42,174 nt of DNA. Origin: Cacconaster sp045601245. GTDB taxonomy: Bacteria; Bacteroidota; Bacteroidia; Bacteroidales; UBA932. Location: the NCBI GenBank assembly GCA_045601245.1, contig JAZRZH010000017.1, positions 1-42,174 on the forward strand. The letters are read 5' to 3'. Below the pieces are notes generated by a model. That model searched no databases, was not told the origin of the DNA, and saw nothing but the letters and a program-made list of their open reading frames with translations. A program made the position numbers and the translations under genes. Positions 25,381 through 33,121 of the stretch are shown here, one piece after another (positions within the stretch are counted from its first letter, which is position 1; every line of letters starts with the position of its first letter).

Positions 25381-25410
25381 TTTGGGGATTATTTAGACAC
25401 TATATTTTTA
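25381..25410 (+). promoter_or_regulatory. Possible promoter of the hydrogenase operon
   Basis: TTTG at 25381-25384 is followed after 18 nt by TATTTTTA at 25403-25410, one base off TAnnTTTG. The leader to the ATG at 25453 would be about 35 nt and contains TGGAGG at 25441-25446. Confidence 0.35.
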
Positions 25411-25452
25411 AGTTCAAATATTTATCAACTCAAATCATTTTGGAGGAAACCT

Positions 25453-25842
25453 ATGGATAAAATCAAGAATCTCGCGGACTTACGCAAGATGAGAGAGGGT
25501 ATGCTCGGCAAAATGTCGCTGAGAGAAAACAGCAACTCGACCGAAGCTATCATTCAGATCAAAGTCGGTATGGCCACCAGCGGTATTGCTTCAGGTGCGA
25601 AGGAGACTATGAACTACCTCATCACCGAACTTGACCGTCGTGACATCAAGGCACTCGTTATGCAGGTCGGTGATATGGGCTACTGCCACTCCGAACCTAC
25701 CATCGAAGTCACCATTCCTGGCAAGGAGCCGGTCGTATTCGGCAAGGTTGACACAGCACGCGCTCAGGAGATCATCGACAAGTACATCGTGAACGGTGAG
25801 CTCGTTGAAGGAATTCTGCCTGCAAACTACAGAACAATCTAA
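25453..25842 (+). CDS. Ferredoxin-fold accessory subunit of the [FeFe] hydrogenase (HydD-like)
   Basis: The 129-residue product aligns by eye with the thioredoxin-like [2Fe-2S] domain that opens HydB. 'IQIKVGMATSGIASGAKETM' matches the first cluster-loop region, and 'MQVGDMGYCHSEP' matches the second. Only one of the four cluster cysteines remains (Cys in GYCHSEP), so it cannot hold a normal [2Fe-2S] cluster. Acetobacterium-type bifurcating hydrogenases have a small subunit without recognisable cofactor sites (HydD), which makes this the likely counterpart. The ATG at 25453 follows a TGGAGG site; codons upstream of it do not fit. It lies 18 bp before hydB, first in the operon. Confidence 0.7.
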   Translation: MDKIKNLADLRKMREGMLGKMSLRENSNSTEAIIQIKVGMATSGIASGAKETMNYLITELDRRDIKALVMQVGDMGYCHSEPTIEVTIPGKEPVVFGKVDTARAQEIIDKYIVNGELVEGILPANYRTI

Positions 25843-25860
25843 AACAAGAAAAACGTATCT

Positions 25861-27654
25861 ATGGCTATTAAAATGCACATTTTGGTATGCGGTGGTACAG
25901 GTTGTACCGCTTCATCCAGCCATGAGGTGATCGCCGAGCTCAACAAGGAGCTCGAGGCGCACAACCTGACCGACTTCGCAAAAGTTGTCGTTACCGGTTG
26001 CTTCGGATTCTGCGAAAGAGGTCCGATCGTCAAGATCATCCCTGACAATACATTCTACACAAGGGTAAAGCCTGAGGATGCCAAGGAAATCATCGAGGAG
26101 CACATCATCAAGGGCCGCAAGGTTCAGCGCCTCCTCTATATCGCTCCTGACACCAACGAAAGCGTAAGCGACTCCAAGCATATGGAGTTCTACAAGAAGC
26201 AGGTCCGTATCGCTCTCCGCAACTGCGGTTTCATCGATCCTGAAAACATCGAGGAGTCAATCGCACGTGACGGTTATGCAGCTCTCGGCAAGTGCCTCAC
26301 TGAAATGACCCCTGCACAGGTTATCGAAGAGGTCAAGAAGTCAGGTCTCCGCGGACGCGGCGGCGCAGGCTTCCCTACCGGAACAAAGTGGGAGATCGCT
26401 TCAAAGAGCCGCGTAGGCGAGCAGAAGTATGTTGTCTGCAACGCCGACGAAGGTGACCCGGGCGCATTCATGGACCGTTCACTCCTTGAAGGTGACCCTC
26501 ACTCTATCCTCGAGGCAATGGCTATCTGCGGTTACTGCATCGGTGCTGACCACGGTCTTATCTACATCCGTGCTGAGTACCCTCTCGCAATCCACCGTCT
26601 CCAGGTTGCCATCAAGCAGGCTGAAGAATACGGCCTCCTCGGCAAGGACATCATGGGTACAGGCTTCAACTTCACAGTCGAACTCCGCTACGGTGCAGGT
26701 GCATTCGTCTGCGGTGAGGAGACAGCCCTTATCCACTCAATGGAAGGAAAGCGCGGTGAGCCTACCTTCAAACCACCATTCCCTGCACAGTCAGGTTATC
26801 TTGAGAAACCGACCAACGTAAACAACGTCGAGACCTACGCCAACATCCCTGTCATCATCAACAAGGGCGCCGACTGGTTCAACAAGATCGGAACCGAGAA
26901 GTCTAAGGGTACCAAGGTATTCGCACTCGCAGGTAAGGTCAACAACGTCGGCCTCATCGAGGTTCCTATGGGTATCACCCTCCGCGAGATCATCTACGAG
27001 ATCGGTGGCGGTATCAAGGGTGGCAAGAAGTTCAAGGCTGTCCAGACAGGTGGTCCTTCAGGCGGATGCTTGACAGAGAAGCACCTCGACACCCCTATCG
27101 ATTACGATTCACTCGTGGCTGCCGGCTCAATGATGGGTTCAGGCGGTATGATCGTAATGGACGAAGACAACTGTATGGTCGACGTAGCCAAGTTCTACCT
27201 CGGCTTCACGGTTGAAGAGTCCTGCGGTAAGTGTACCCCTTGCCGCGTCGGTAACAAGCGCCTCCTCGAAATCCTCACAAAGATCACTGAGGGCAAGGGC
27301 ACAATGCAGGATCTTGAAGAACTCAAGAACCTCTCCAACGTCATCAAGGATGCAGCACTCTGCGGCCTCGGCCAGACATCTCCTAACCCTGTTCTCTCCA
27401 CCATCAACAACTTCTGGGATGAGTACGTTGAGCACGTTACGGAGAAGAAGTGCCGTGCAGGCCAGTGCAAGGCTCTCAAGCAGTATGTCATCGACCCTGC
27501 AGTCTGCAAGGGATGTACAGCCTGCGCAAGGGCATGTCCTGTCAGCGCTATCAGCGGTACGGTCAAGAATCCGCACGTTATCGACCAGAGCAAGTGTATC
27601 AAGTGCGGTACCTGCTACGAGAAGTGTAAATTCGGTGCTATCAGCATTAAATAA
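25861..27654 (+). CDS. hydB: NAD- and FMN-binding subunit of bifurcating [FeFe] hydrogenase (HydB)
   Basis: The 597-residue NuoF-like flavoprotein has three parts. The N-terminal thioredoxin-like domain carries a [2Fe-2S] ligand set Cys10, Cys15, Cys47 and Cys51. The core binds FMN and NAD(H) (LRGRGGAGFPTGTKW, NADEGDPGAFMDR, CGEETALIHSMEGKRGEP) and has the NuoF-type [4Fe-4S] set ESCGKCTPCR plus a later Cys in ALCGLGQ. The C-terminus adds two [4Fe-4S] motifs (CKGCTACARACP and CIKCGTCYEKC). This build is that of the trimeric electron-bifurcating hydrogenases, in which HydB exchanges electrons with NAD and probably ferredoxin. Codon use is strongly biased (proline nearly always CCT), as in highly expressed genes. 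Confidence 0.93.
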   Translation: MAIKMHILVCGGTGCTASSSHEVIAELNKELEAHNLTDFAKVVVTGCFGFCERGPIVKIIPDNTFYTRVKPEDAKEIIEEHIIKGRKVQRLLYIAPDTNESVSDSKHMEFYKKQVRIALRNCGFIDPENIEESIARDGYAALGKCLTEMTPAQVIEEVKKSGLRGRGGAGFPTGTKWEIASKSRVGEQKYVVCNADEGDPGAFMDRSLLEGDPHSILEAMAICGYCIGADHGLIYIRAEYPLAIHRLQVAIKQAEEYGLLGKDIMGTGFNFTVELRYGAGAFVCGEETALIHSMEGKRGEPTFKPPFPAQSGYLEKPTNVNNVETYANIPVIINKGADWFNKIGTEKSKGTKVFALAGKVNNVGLIEVPMGITLREIIYEIGGGIKGGKKFKAVQTGGPSGGCLTEKHLDTPIDYDSLVAAGSMMGSGGMIVMDEDNCMVDVAKFYLGFTVEESCGKCTPCRVGNKRLLEILTKITEGKGTMQDLEELKNLSNVIKDAALCGLGQTSPNPVLSTINNFWDEYVEHVTEKKCRAGQCKALKQYVIDPAVCKGCTACARACPVSAISGTVKNPHVIDQSKCIKCGTCYEKCKFGAISIK

Positions 27655-27668
27655 GGGAGGAATAAAAA

Positions 27669-29444
27669 ATGGATACTATCAAACTTACTATTGACAACAG
27701 AGAAGTGGAAGTGCCAAAGGGTACTACCATCTTGAAAGCTGCTGCACAGATGGGTATCGACATTCCTACCCTCTGTAATTTCGAACTCGACGGCCTCGCC
27801 CTCAAGAACCATCCGGGCGGATGCCGTATTTGCGTCGTTGAAGTCGCAGGTCGCCGCAATCTTGCTCCTGCCTGCATCACTGAGTGTATGCCGGATATGG
27901 TTGTAAAGACCAACTCACTCCGCGCCATCAACGCCCGCAAGACCGTCCTCGAGCTTATGCTCAGCGACCATCCTAATGACTGTCTCCAGTGTGCAAAGAG
28001 CGGCAAGTGCGAGCTTCAGGCTCTCGCTGCAAAGCTCGGCATCCGCGAAATCCCTTACAAGGGCGAGCAGTCACACTATCAGGTAAAGGTTTCTCCTTCC
28101 ATCGTACGTGATATCGACAAATGTATCATGTGTCGCCGTTGCGAGTCCGTTTGCCACGAATATCAGTCAGTAGGCGCCATCGGTGCTGTTGACCGCGGAT
28201 TCCCTGCAGTCGTTTCCACAGCATTCGGCAAGGACCTCATCGACACCAACTGCGTATTCTGCGGTCAGTGTATCGTAGTTTGCCCTGTAGGTGCTCTCAC
28301 AGAAGTTGACAATACAGGCAAGGTACTCCGTGACATCGCCAACCCTGCAGTCAAGACCTGCGTTCAGGTTGCTCCTGCAGTCCGCGTTGCCCTCGGTGAG
28401 GAATTCGGTATGCCAGCCGGCAGCATCGTTACCGGCAAGCTCACCGCAGCCCTCAAGCAGATCGGTTTCGACTATGTATTCGATACAGACTGGTCAGCTG
28501 ACCTTACCATTATGGAAGAGGGCACCGAGCTCATCGGCCGTCTCACCAGCTTCCTCAAGGGTGACAAGAGCGTCAAGCTCCCTATGATGACATCCTGCTG
28601 CCCTGCATGGGTTAACTTCTACGAGAAGTTCTATCCTGAACTCAAGGAGAACCCTTCAACAGCAAAGTCTCCTCAGCAGATGTTCGGTGCTATCGCAAAG
28701 ACATACTTCGCAGACAAGATCGGCGTTAAGCGCGAAGAGCTTGTAAGCGTCTCCGTAATGCCTTGCGTTGCCAAGAAGTTCGAGTGCGAACGTGATGAGT
28801 TCAAGACCAACGGCAACCCTGACGTTGACTACTCTATCACCACCCGCGAACTTGCACGCCTCATCAAGATTGCCAATATTGACTTCACAAAGCTCCCTGA
28901 GGCTGAATTCGATTCACCTCTCGGCGAGTCAACAGGTGCAGCCGTCATCTTCGGTGCTACCGGTGGTGTGATGGAGGCAGCTGTACGTACAGCTTATGAA
29001 GTTCTCACAAAGCAGTCTCTCCCTAAGATCGACTTCACGGAGCTCCGCGGTCTCGAAGGTATCCGCGAAGCCAAGGTCAACATCCCGGGCGTTGCAGAGC
29101 TCAATCTCGCTATCGTTTACGGTCTCGCAAACGCACGCAAGGTGATGGAGCAGATCAAGGCCGGCACCTGCCCTTACCACTTCATTGAGGTAATGGCTTG
29201 TCCTGGTGGATGTATCGACGGCGGCGGCCAGCCTTACCACCACGGTGACGCTGAGATCGTAAAGGCACGTCACAAGGCTATCTACGAAGCAGATGCCAAT
29301 ATGCCTATCCGCAAGTCACACGAGAACCCTGCTATCCAGGCTATCTACAAGGACTTCCTCGTAGAGCCTTGCGGCGAGAAGTCTCACCACTTGCTCCATA
29401 CTCATTACTTTGACAAGAAAACTAAGTTTGACCTTGAAAAATAA
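27669..29444 (+). CDS. hydA: [FeFe] hydrogenase catalytic subunit HydA (group A3 type)
   Basis: The 591-residue protein reversibly makes or oxidises H2. It has an N-terminal [2Fe-2S] domain (Cys36, 52, 55, 69), a His-ligated [4Fe-4S] site (His101, Cys105, Cys108, Cys114) and two [4Fe-4S] sites (Cys152/155/158/162 and 195/198/201/205). The H-cluster domain has all three signatures: TSCCPAW with the proton-transfer Cys310 and ligand Cys311, MPCVAKK with Cys366, and MACPGGCIDGGGQP with Cys511 and Cys515. A GGGAGG site precedes the ATG, 14 bp after hydB. The maturases HydE, HydF and HydG are not in the window. Confidence 0.95.
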   Translation: MDTIKLTIDNREVEVPKGTTILKAAAQMGIDIPTLCNFELDGLALKNHPGGCRICVVEVAGRRNLAPACITECMPDMVVKTNSLRAINARKTVLELMLSDHPNDCLQCAKSGKCELQALAAKLGIREIPYKGEQSHYQVKVSPSIVRDIDKCIMCRRCESVCHEYQSVGAIGAVDRGFPAVVSTAFGKDLIDTNCVFCGQCIVVCPVGALTEVDNTGKVLRDIANPAVKTCVQVAPAVRVALGEEFGMPAGSIVTGKLTAALKQIGFDYVFDTDWSADLTIMEEGTELIGRLTSFLKGDKSVKLPMMTSCCPAWVNFYEKFYPELKENPSTAKSPQQMFGAIAKTYFADKIGVKREELVSVSVMPCVAKKFECERDEFKTNGNPDVDYSITTRELARLIKIANIDFTKLPEAEFDSPLGESTGAAVIFGATGGVMEAAVRTAYEVLTKQSLPKIDFTELRGLEGIREAKVNIPGVAELNLAIVYGLANARKVMEQIKAGTCPYHFIEVMACPGGCIDGGGQPYHHGDAEIVKARHKAIYEADANMPIRKSHENPAIQAIYKDFLVEPCGEKSHHLLHTHYFDKKTKFDLEK

Positions 29445-29451
29445 TTGAACT

Positions 29452-29931
29452 ATGTGCGGATCAAAAATCAAAATCTCTGAAGCAAACTACCTTAAAGTTA
29501 AGGAAATCTGCGCTTCATTCAACAACAATCCTGGTGAGCTGATCAATGTCCTTCACCAGACTCAGGGTCACTTCGGTTACCTTCCTGAAGAAGTTCAGGA
29601 AGTAGTTGCTGAGTGCCTTCAGATTCCTGTAGGCCGCGTTTACGGTGTAGTATCTTTCTACAGCTTCTTCACAATGAAGCCAAAGGGCAAGTACGCTATC
29701 TCCGTATGCCTCGGTACAGCTTGCTACGTAAAGGGTGGCGACAAGATTCTTGACGCCCTCAAGAGCGAACTCAAGATCAACGAAGGTGAAGTTACTCCTG
29801 ACGGCAAGTTCTCAATCGACGTGCTCCGTTGCGTCGGCGCTTGCGGTCTTGCTCCAGTCATGACGATCAATGGCAAGACATACGGCCGTCTCGTCCCTGA
29901 GCAGGTCAAGGGTATCCTTGCTGAGTACTAA
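29452..29931 (+). CDS. hydC: NuoE-like [2Fe-2S] subunit HydC
   Basis: The 159-residue product has a helical N-terminal part (LINVLHQTQGHFGYLPEEV) and a thioredoxin-like [2Fe-2S] domain with ligands in CLGTAC and RCVGAC (C-x4-C and C-x3-C). VYGVVSFYSFF is the usual NuoE signature. HydC relays electrons within the HydABC complex. It starts 7 bp after hydA and is followed by a strong terminator, so it is the last gene of the hydDBAC operon. Confidence 0.93.
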   Translation: MCGSKIKISEANYLKVKEICASFNNNPGELINVLHQTQGHFGYLPEEVQEVVAECLQIPVGRVYGVVSFYSFFTMKPKGKYAISVCLGTACYVKGGDKILDALKSELKINEGEVTPDGKFSIDVLRCVGACGLAPVMTINGKTYGRLVPEQVKGILAEY

Positions 29932-29958
29932 TATTAATATATAGTACGATATATTCTG

Positions 29959-29996
29959 CCGGACAGTCCCGATCGGGGCTGTCCGGTTTTTTTTTT
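29959..29996 (+). terminator. Rho-independent terminator of the hydrogenase operon
   Basis: CCGGACAG at 29959-29966 pairs with CTGTCCGG at 29979-29986, and the inner TCCC/GGGG extends the stem around GATC. Ten T follow directly (29987-29996), then eight G. This is a textbook intrinsic terminator. Confidence 0.93.
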
Positions 29997-30065
29997 GGGG
30001 GGGGTGGATAATAATTACTATATTGCATCCGGTTCGCAAGATGGCTGTTTTATTATTTACTTGAT

Positions 30066-30803
30066 ATGAAAAAGATATCCTCCTTGCTTGTTTTTTCTCT
30101 GGCGCTGGTGGTGACATCCGTCCTGCCCTCGTTTTCCCTGAAGGGCGATGTTCCTCCAGCTGTGAAGCTTTCAGAGATAAGCGACATTGTGCTGATAGAG
30201 CCCCTTGCATATATCGAAACCTACGGTCAGCCCGGCCATGGTAAGAATAAGTTGATTTACAGTGCTTTGCACAGTGCGGAGATCAAAGTGCTCATCAAAG
30301 GGAATCTGGCGGCTGACACGGATCTCATACGATTGAGCGATTATATCCCATTGGAAATCAATATTGCCGATACTCTTTATGATTTTGTGCAGGCAATGGC
30401 TCCTGACGGTAATACCAGGATTGTTTCCGGTACTCCCGGGCCGGTTGACGCTCTTGTCAGGGAATCTGGGCATCGTTTCGCCCTTGTCGTGTCTGAAACG
30501 GGTTTCACGGCAGATAAACCGGGGGAATTCAGAAGGATTTCCACATCTAATGTTGCCACGACGGTCGGCGCGTGGTTCGGTGGTCTTCTTGGTGCGTCGC
30601 TGGGATGGTTGGTTTCATCCACCGGGTCCATATCGGTGATGACAATAATGGTGCTTGATGCCGAACGTGATGAAGTAGTTTATATCGATCAGTCCGTCGT
30701 AAGCGACCTTGACATCAGCCGCCCCGAAGTCAATAATGATCAGCTCCGCAAGCTTCTTGGCAAATGCGGCTTTGCGACAAATCCGGTCAAGCCCGCGAAC
30801 TGA
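30066..30803 (+). CDS. Exported protein of unknown function
   Basis: The 245-residue product has an N-terminal signal peptide (MKKISSLLVFSLALVVTSV, likely cleaved after PSFS). A mixed alpha/beta region follows, with a Gly- and Ala-rich hydrophobic stretch at about residues 173-193 (VGAWFGGLLGASLGWLVS) that could enter a membrane or pack as a hairpin. The later segment resembles a lipoprotein-like stress or assembly factor fold only vaguely; I do not recognise the family. It stands alone between the hydrogenase terminator and the REP/RAYT block. Nothing but position links it to hydrogen metabolism. Confidence 0.65.
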   Translation: MKKISSLLVFSLALVVTSVLPSFSLKGDVPPAVKLSEISDIVLIEPLAYIETYGQPGHGKNKLIYSALHSAEIKVLIKGNLAADTDLIRLSDYIPLEINIADTLYDFVQAMAPDGNTRIVSGTPGPVDALVRESGHRFALVVSETGFTADKPGEFRRISTSNVATTVGAWFGGLLGASLGWLVSSTGSISVMTIMVLDAERDEVVYIDQSVVSDLDISRPEVNNDQLRKLLGKCGFATNPVKPAN

Positions 30804-30861
30804 CAGGCCTGCCGCCCGCACACACTCTCTCTCAGACAAGTGGCTTTCAGTTGAGGGTTTT

Positions 30862-30909
30862 AGCCGTGGCGAAGTGCAAATAGCTTATATTTTGCACTTC
30901 GCTATGGCT
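30862..30909. repeat. REP-like hairpin, left unit 1
   Basis: GCGAAGTGCAAA (30869-30880) pairs exactly with TTTGCACTTCGC (30891-30902) around a 10-nt loop. AGCC (30862-30865) and GGCT (30906-30909) add an outer stem across a small internal loop. The GTGCAAA/TTTGCAC core is shared with the neighbouring units, on both sides of the RAYT gene. Confidence 0.7.
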
Positions 30910-30920
30910 TAATAATCAGG

Positions 30921-30952
30921 TGCAAGTGCAAAATAAGGGCTTTTTGCACGTC
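30921..30952. repeat. REP-like hairpin, left unit 2
   Basis: TGCAA is followed by GTGCAAAA (30926-30933), paired with TTTTGCAC (30942-30949) around an 8-nt loop, and then GTC. Two segments recur beyond the RAYT gene: TGCAAGTGCAAA (also at 32201-32212) and CTTTTTGCACGTC (also at 32168-32180). Confidence 0.7.
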
Positions 30953-31033
30953 GAAGGTTACTGCGGATACAGTTTCCTTTAGTGCCAAGCTTTATTCTGT
31001 TCAGCGGCTGGCAGGCGAGAAGTGGTCGGGGTG

Positions 31034-32011
31034 CTATTTTCGTTTCGACGAGCTGGTAGGAAACAGTTCATCGATAATCGCTGCATCCAGCTTCAGTATC
31101 CGTCGCAGTTGTCCGTTCGATGCGTTGTATTGCTTGTGGAGGATTTTGGCGAGATCAAGTTTTTGTGCGGGTTGGAGCATATTCGGCGAGTCTGTACCAT
31201 AGGATTTGCGGCATTTGTCCACTGCTGCCGCATACAGGTCACCATCGGTAAGAAATATTTTGTCGCCAAGCCGCGCGGCGCTCTCGCTGTATGCTTCTGA
31301 AGCTTTTGTGAGTTTGTTGAAATAATGATGAGCGTCCCTGAATATGGACATTCCAAGCCGGATATTGCAGAATGATTGCGGCAGAACATATCCGTCCGCT
31401 GTTATGAAACTCTCCGGTAAAGAGACTTTGTCAGCCCTGAACATCTTGCGCTTCTGCCTGTAAGTAAGGGTAGATACTCCCGTGGCCCCGGCAGTCAGTT
31501 GACCGGCTATGCCATAGTACAGGTATCCACATCCCCACTTATACGAATAAGGTGTCTCGGTATTATCGGCGACATAACCGTTTCGGTTGACATAGACTAT
31601 TTCGTTGCGCAGCATTTCGAGCGATGTGATTTCTATCGGATCGTTGCATTTGAATCCGCTCCAGTCGATGTTCCGTCCACGATGAGCCATGAAGACTCTC
31701 AACTTTTTACGGAAGATGGACAGCAACTCCAGACAGATTCCACGCTGTCCGCGCATTATGAGATGGATATGGTCGCTCATCAGTTCAAATGTCACTACTT
31801 CGAAAACATCGCGGCCTTCGTCTGCTTCAGTTAAAACTGATAATTCGGCAATTGCCAGAGCCATCGCATTCATTCCGAATCTATACTCCTCTTCGGACGT
31901 GAAAATAATCTCCATTTCTTCTCCTGGCGTGCATATGTGCCAGAACGGTCCGTTCTGCTCGAACAGACATTCGCAATAATACTCCTTTTGGGAAAATGTA
32001 AGATATGTCAT
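31034..32011 (-). CDS. RAYT: REP-associated tyrosine transposase (HUH/Y1 family)
   Basis: The 325-residue product carries the HUH motif as His81-Ile-His83 in MSDHIHLIM and a probable catalytic Tyr140 in NEIVYVNRNGYV. This is the two-part active site of IS200/IS605-like single-strand DNA transposases. There is no TnpB gene and no IS200-type end structure. Instead, REP-like hairpins lie on both sides, as for RAYTs, which are thought to spread REP hairpins while staying in single copy. It is longer than enterobacterial RAYTs (about 165-220 residues). The extra C-terminal part (from about 215) ends in a helical segment (KILHKQYNASNGQLRRILKL) that could be a DNA-binding helix-turn-helix. Confidence 0.8.
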   Translation of the reverse strand: MTYLTFSQKEYYCECLFEQNGPFWHICTPGEEMEIIFTSEEEYRFGMNAMALAIAELSVLTEADEGRDVFEVVTFELMSDHIHLIMRGQRGICLELLSIFRKKLRVFMAHRGRNIDWSGFKCNDPIEITSLEMLRNEIVYVNRNGYVADNTETPYSYKWGCGYLYYGIAGQLTAGATGVSTLTYRQKRKMFRADKVSLPESFITADGYVLPQSFCNIRLGMSIFRDAHHYFNKLTKASEAYSESAARLGDKIFLTDGDLYAAAVDKCRKSYGTDSPNMLQPAQKLDLAKILHKQYNASNGQLRRILKLDAAIIDELFPTSSSKRK

Positions 32012-32153
32012 AGCCTTTTCTCCTTCACTGATCGTTCAACACAGGTTTGTCCGGCGACTGCCGGAATACTTCAGACACAGCAAATATAATGTATAGCTCT
32101 CCAACTGCCAAATTCTCTTTAAGCGGCGTGCGAATAAATATATGGTGAGGTAA

Positions 32154-32229
32154 GGGCAAAATACTTCCTTTTTGCACGTCACTGGACTAATATCTGATCG
32201 TGCAAGTGCAAAGTGTGGGGTAATTGCCC
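32154..32229. repeat. REP-like double unit, right side
   Basis: GGGCAA (32154-32159) pairs with TTGCCC (32224-32229), and inside TTGCACG (32172-32178) pairs with CGTGCAA (32199-32205). The first half also forms its own small hairpin, GCAAAA/TTTTGC. Shared 12- and 13-base segments tie it to the left units at 30921-30952. Confidence 0.65.
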
Positions 32230-32270
32230 GCATTGCGGTATGCCTGCCGGATACCCGAAACTTTTCGACG

Positions 32271-32307
32271 ATTATTCGCCGCCCGTTGCAAGGCGGCGAT
32301 AATTTTT
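32271..32307 (+). terminator. GC-rich hairpin with T-tract ahead of the signalling cluster
   Basis: CGCCGCC (32277-32283) pairs with GGCGGCG (32292-32298), extended by ATTAT/ATAAT with one bulged T. Five T follow (32303-32307). It has the form of an intrinsic terminator or attenuator 36 bp before the ATG at 32343. Whether it stops upstream readthrough or lies inside the leader cannot be told. Confidence 0.45.
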
Positions 32308-32342
32308 GTATATTGCACTTTGATAATTAACAATCTATTCAG

Positions 32343-32687
32343 ATGAAACTCAAAGAAATTGTGGATATGACCGGCGGCGCCGTAAAGGGCTGTCAGGATA
32401 ATGAAGATTACGAGATAAAAAAGGCCTTCTCATCTGACCTTATGAGCGACGTGCTCAGGGTGGAGATGGATCAGACAGTCCTTATCACCGGCCTTTGCAA
32501 TATTCAGACAATACGTACGGCAGAGATGGCTGACGTACGGATAGTGGTCATCACCCGCGGCAAGGCAGCCGACGACGAGATGGTCGAACTCGCCATCGAC
32601 AATGACGTCACCATTATCGAGACTCCTTACAGCACGTTCCGCGTCAGCGGCCTGCTCTACAATGCGGGACTCGAGCCATATTATTAG
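32343..32687 (+). CDS. DRTGG-domain protein, first copy
   Basis: The 114-residue protein consists of a single DRTGG-type domain (KAFSSDLMSDVLR in the signature region, then IRTAEMADVRIVVITRGK and a C-terminal SGLLY). In better-known proteins this domain is a regulatory module next to CBS domains or phosphotransacetylase-type enzymes; its ligand is unknown. Standalone copies occur in hydrogenase loci of anaerobes. The second copy at 34480 shares SSDL-SDV, DD-M and F-V-G-LY positions, so the two are paralogues. It opens a run of tightly spaced genes ending with radA. Confidence 0.78.
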   Translation: MKLKEIVDMTGGAVKGCQDNEDYEIKKAFSSDLMSDVLRVEMDQTVLITGLCNIQTIRTAEMADVRIVVITRGKAADDEMVELAIDNDVTIIETPYSTFRVSGLLYNAGLEPYY

Positions 32688-32697
32688 GATTTAAACA

Positions 32698-33114
32698 ATG
32701 CATTATACCTTCACGATAGAAAAGGGCAACTTTACTGATGCCGGGCAGGCTTCGAGCAGTGTCAAGCGCACGCTCAAGCAGCTGGGTGTCAATCCCGTCA
32801 ACATCAAGCGCACTGTGGTTGCGCTCTTTGAGGCTGAGATCAACGCCGTGGCGCACGCCTATGGAGGTACCATTGACGTGGACATAGACGGTGAAAAGAT
32901 TGTAATGGTCGTCGCCGATGAAGGCCCGGGCATCCCGAACCTCGACCTTGCGATGCAGGAGGGCTATTCCACAGCTTCCGCCAAGGTACGCGAGATGGGC
33001 TACGGTGCCGGAATGGGACTGCCTAACATCAAGAAAAACACCGATGATTTGAAAATCGATACCAAAATCGGCGTGGGCACCACGCTCGTGATGACGGTAT
33101 ATCTGAATAACTGA
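32698..33114 (+). CDS. RsbW-like ATP-binding protein (HATPase), first copy
   Basis: The 138-residue protein has a GHKL-type ATP-binding fold with the N box in ALFEAEINAVAHAYGG, the G1 box DEGPGI and the G2 box GYGAGMGLPNIKK. Size and motifs match anti-sigma-factor serine kinases such as RsbW and SpoIIAB, which phosphorylate an antagonist or bind a sigma factor. No STAS-domain antagonist or sigma gene is seen beside it. It lies 10 bp after the DRTGG gene and 7 bp before the HydS-like gene. Equivalent small ATPases accompany hydrogenase operons in Thermotoga and Acetobacterium. Confidence 0.85.
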   Translation: MHYTFTIEKGNFTDAGQASSSVKRTLKQLGVNPVNIKRTVVALFEAEINAVAHAYGGTIDVDIDGEKIVMVVADEGPGIPNLDLAMQEGYSTASAKVREMGYGAGMGLPNIKKNTDDLKIDTKIGVGTTLVMTVYLNN

Positions 33115-33121
33115 CCGTATT

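Larger units (their letters stand above)
32012..32342. other. Gene-free stretch between the RAYT and the signalling cluster
   Basis: No coding frame is convincing here. It contains the right REP-like unit (32154-32229) and a GC-rich hairpin (32271-32303). The A/T-rich leader of the first DRTGG gene must hold its promoter, but no TTG-N19-TAnnTTTG pair could be assigned with confidence. Confidence 0.55.

Noticed and set aside
31034..32011. A complete IS200/IS605 insertion sequence
   Set aside because: There is no TnpB gene, no recognisable left and right end hairpins at the element borders, and the protein has a long C-terminal extension; RAYT fits better.
30862..32229. The hairpins around 30862-30952 and 32154-32229 as a CRISPR array
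   Set aside because: The units differ in length and spacing, are few, carry no unique spacers, and no cas gene is nearby; REP-like hairpins around a RAYT explain them better.
32302..32322. Promoter of the signalling cluster in the TTTTTG...CACTTTG stretch
   Set aside because: Spacing between the candidate -33 and -7 elements does not fit the Bacteroidota pattern, so no promoter is called.
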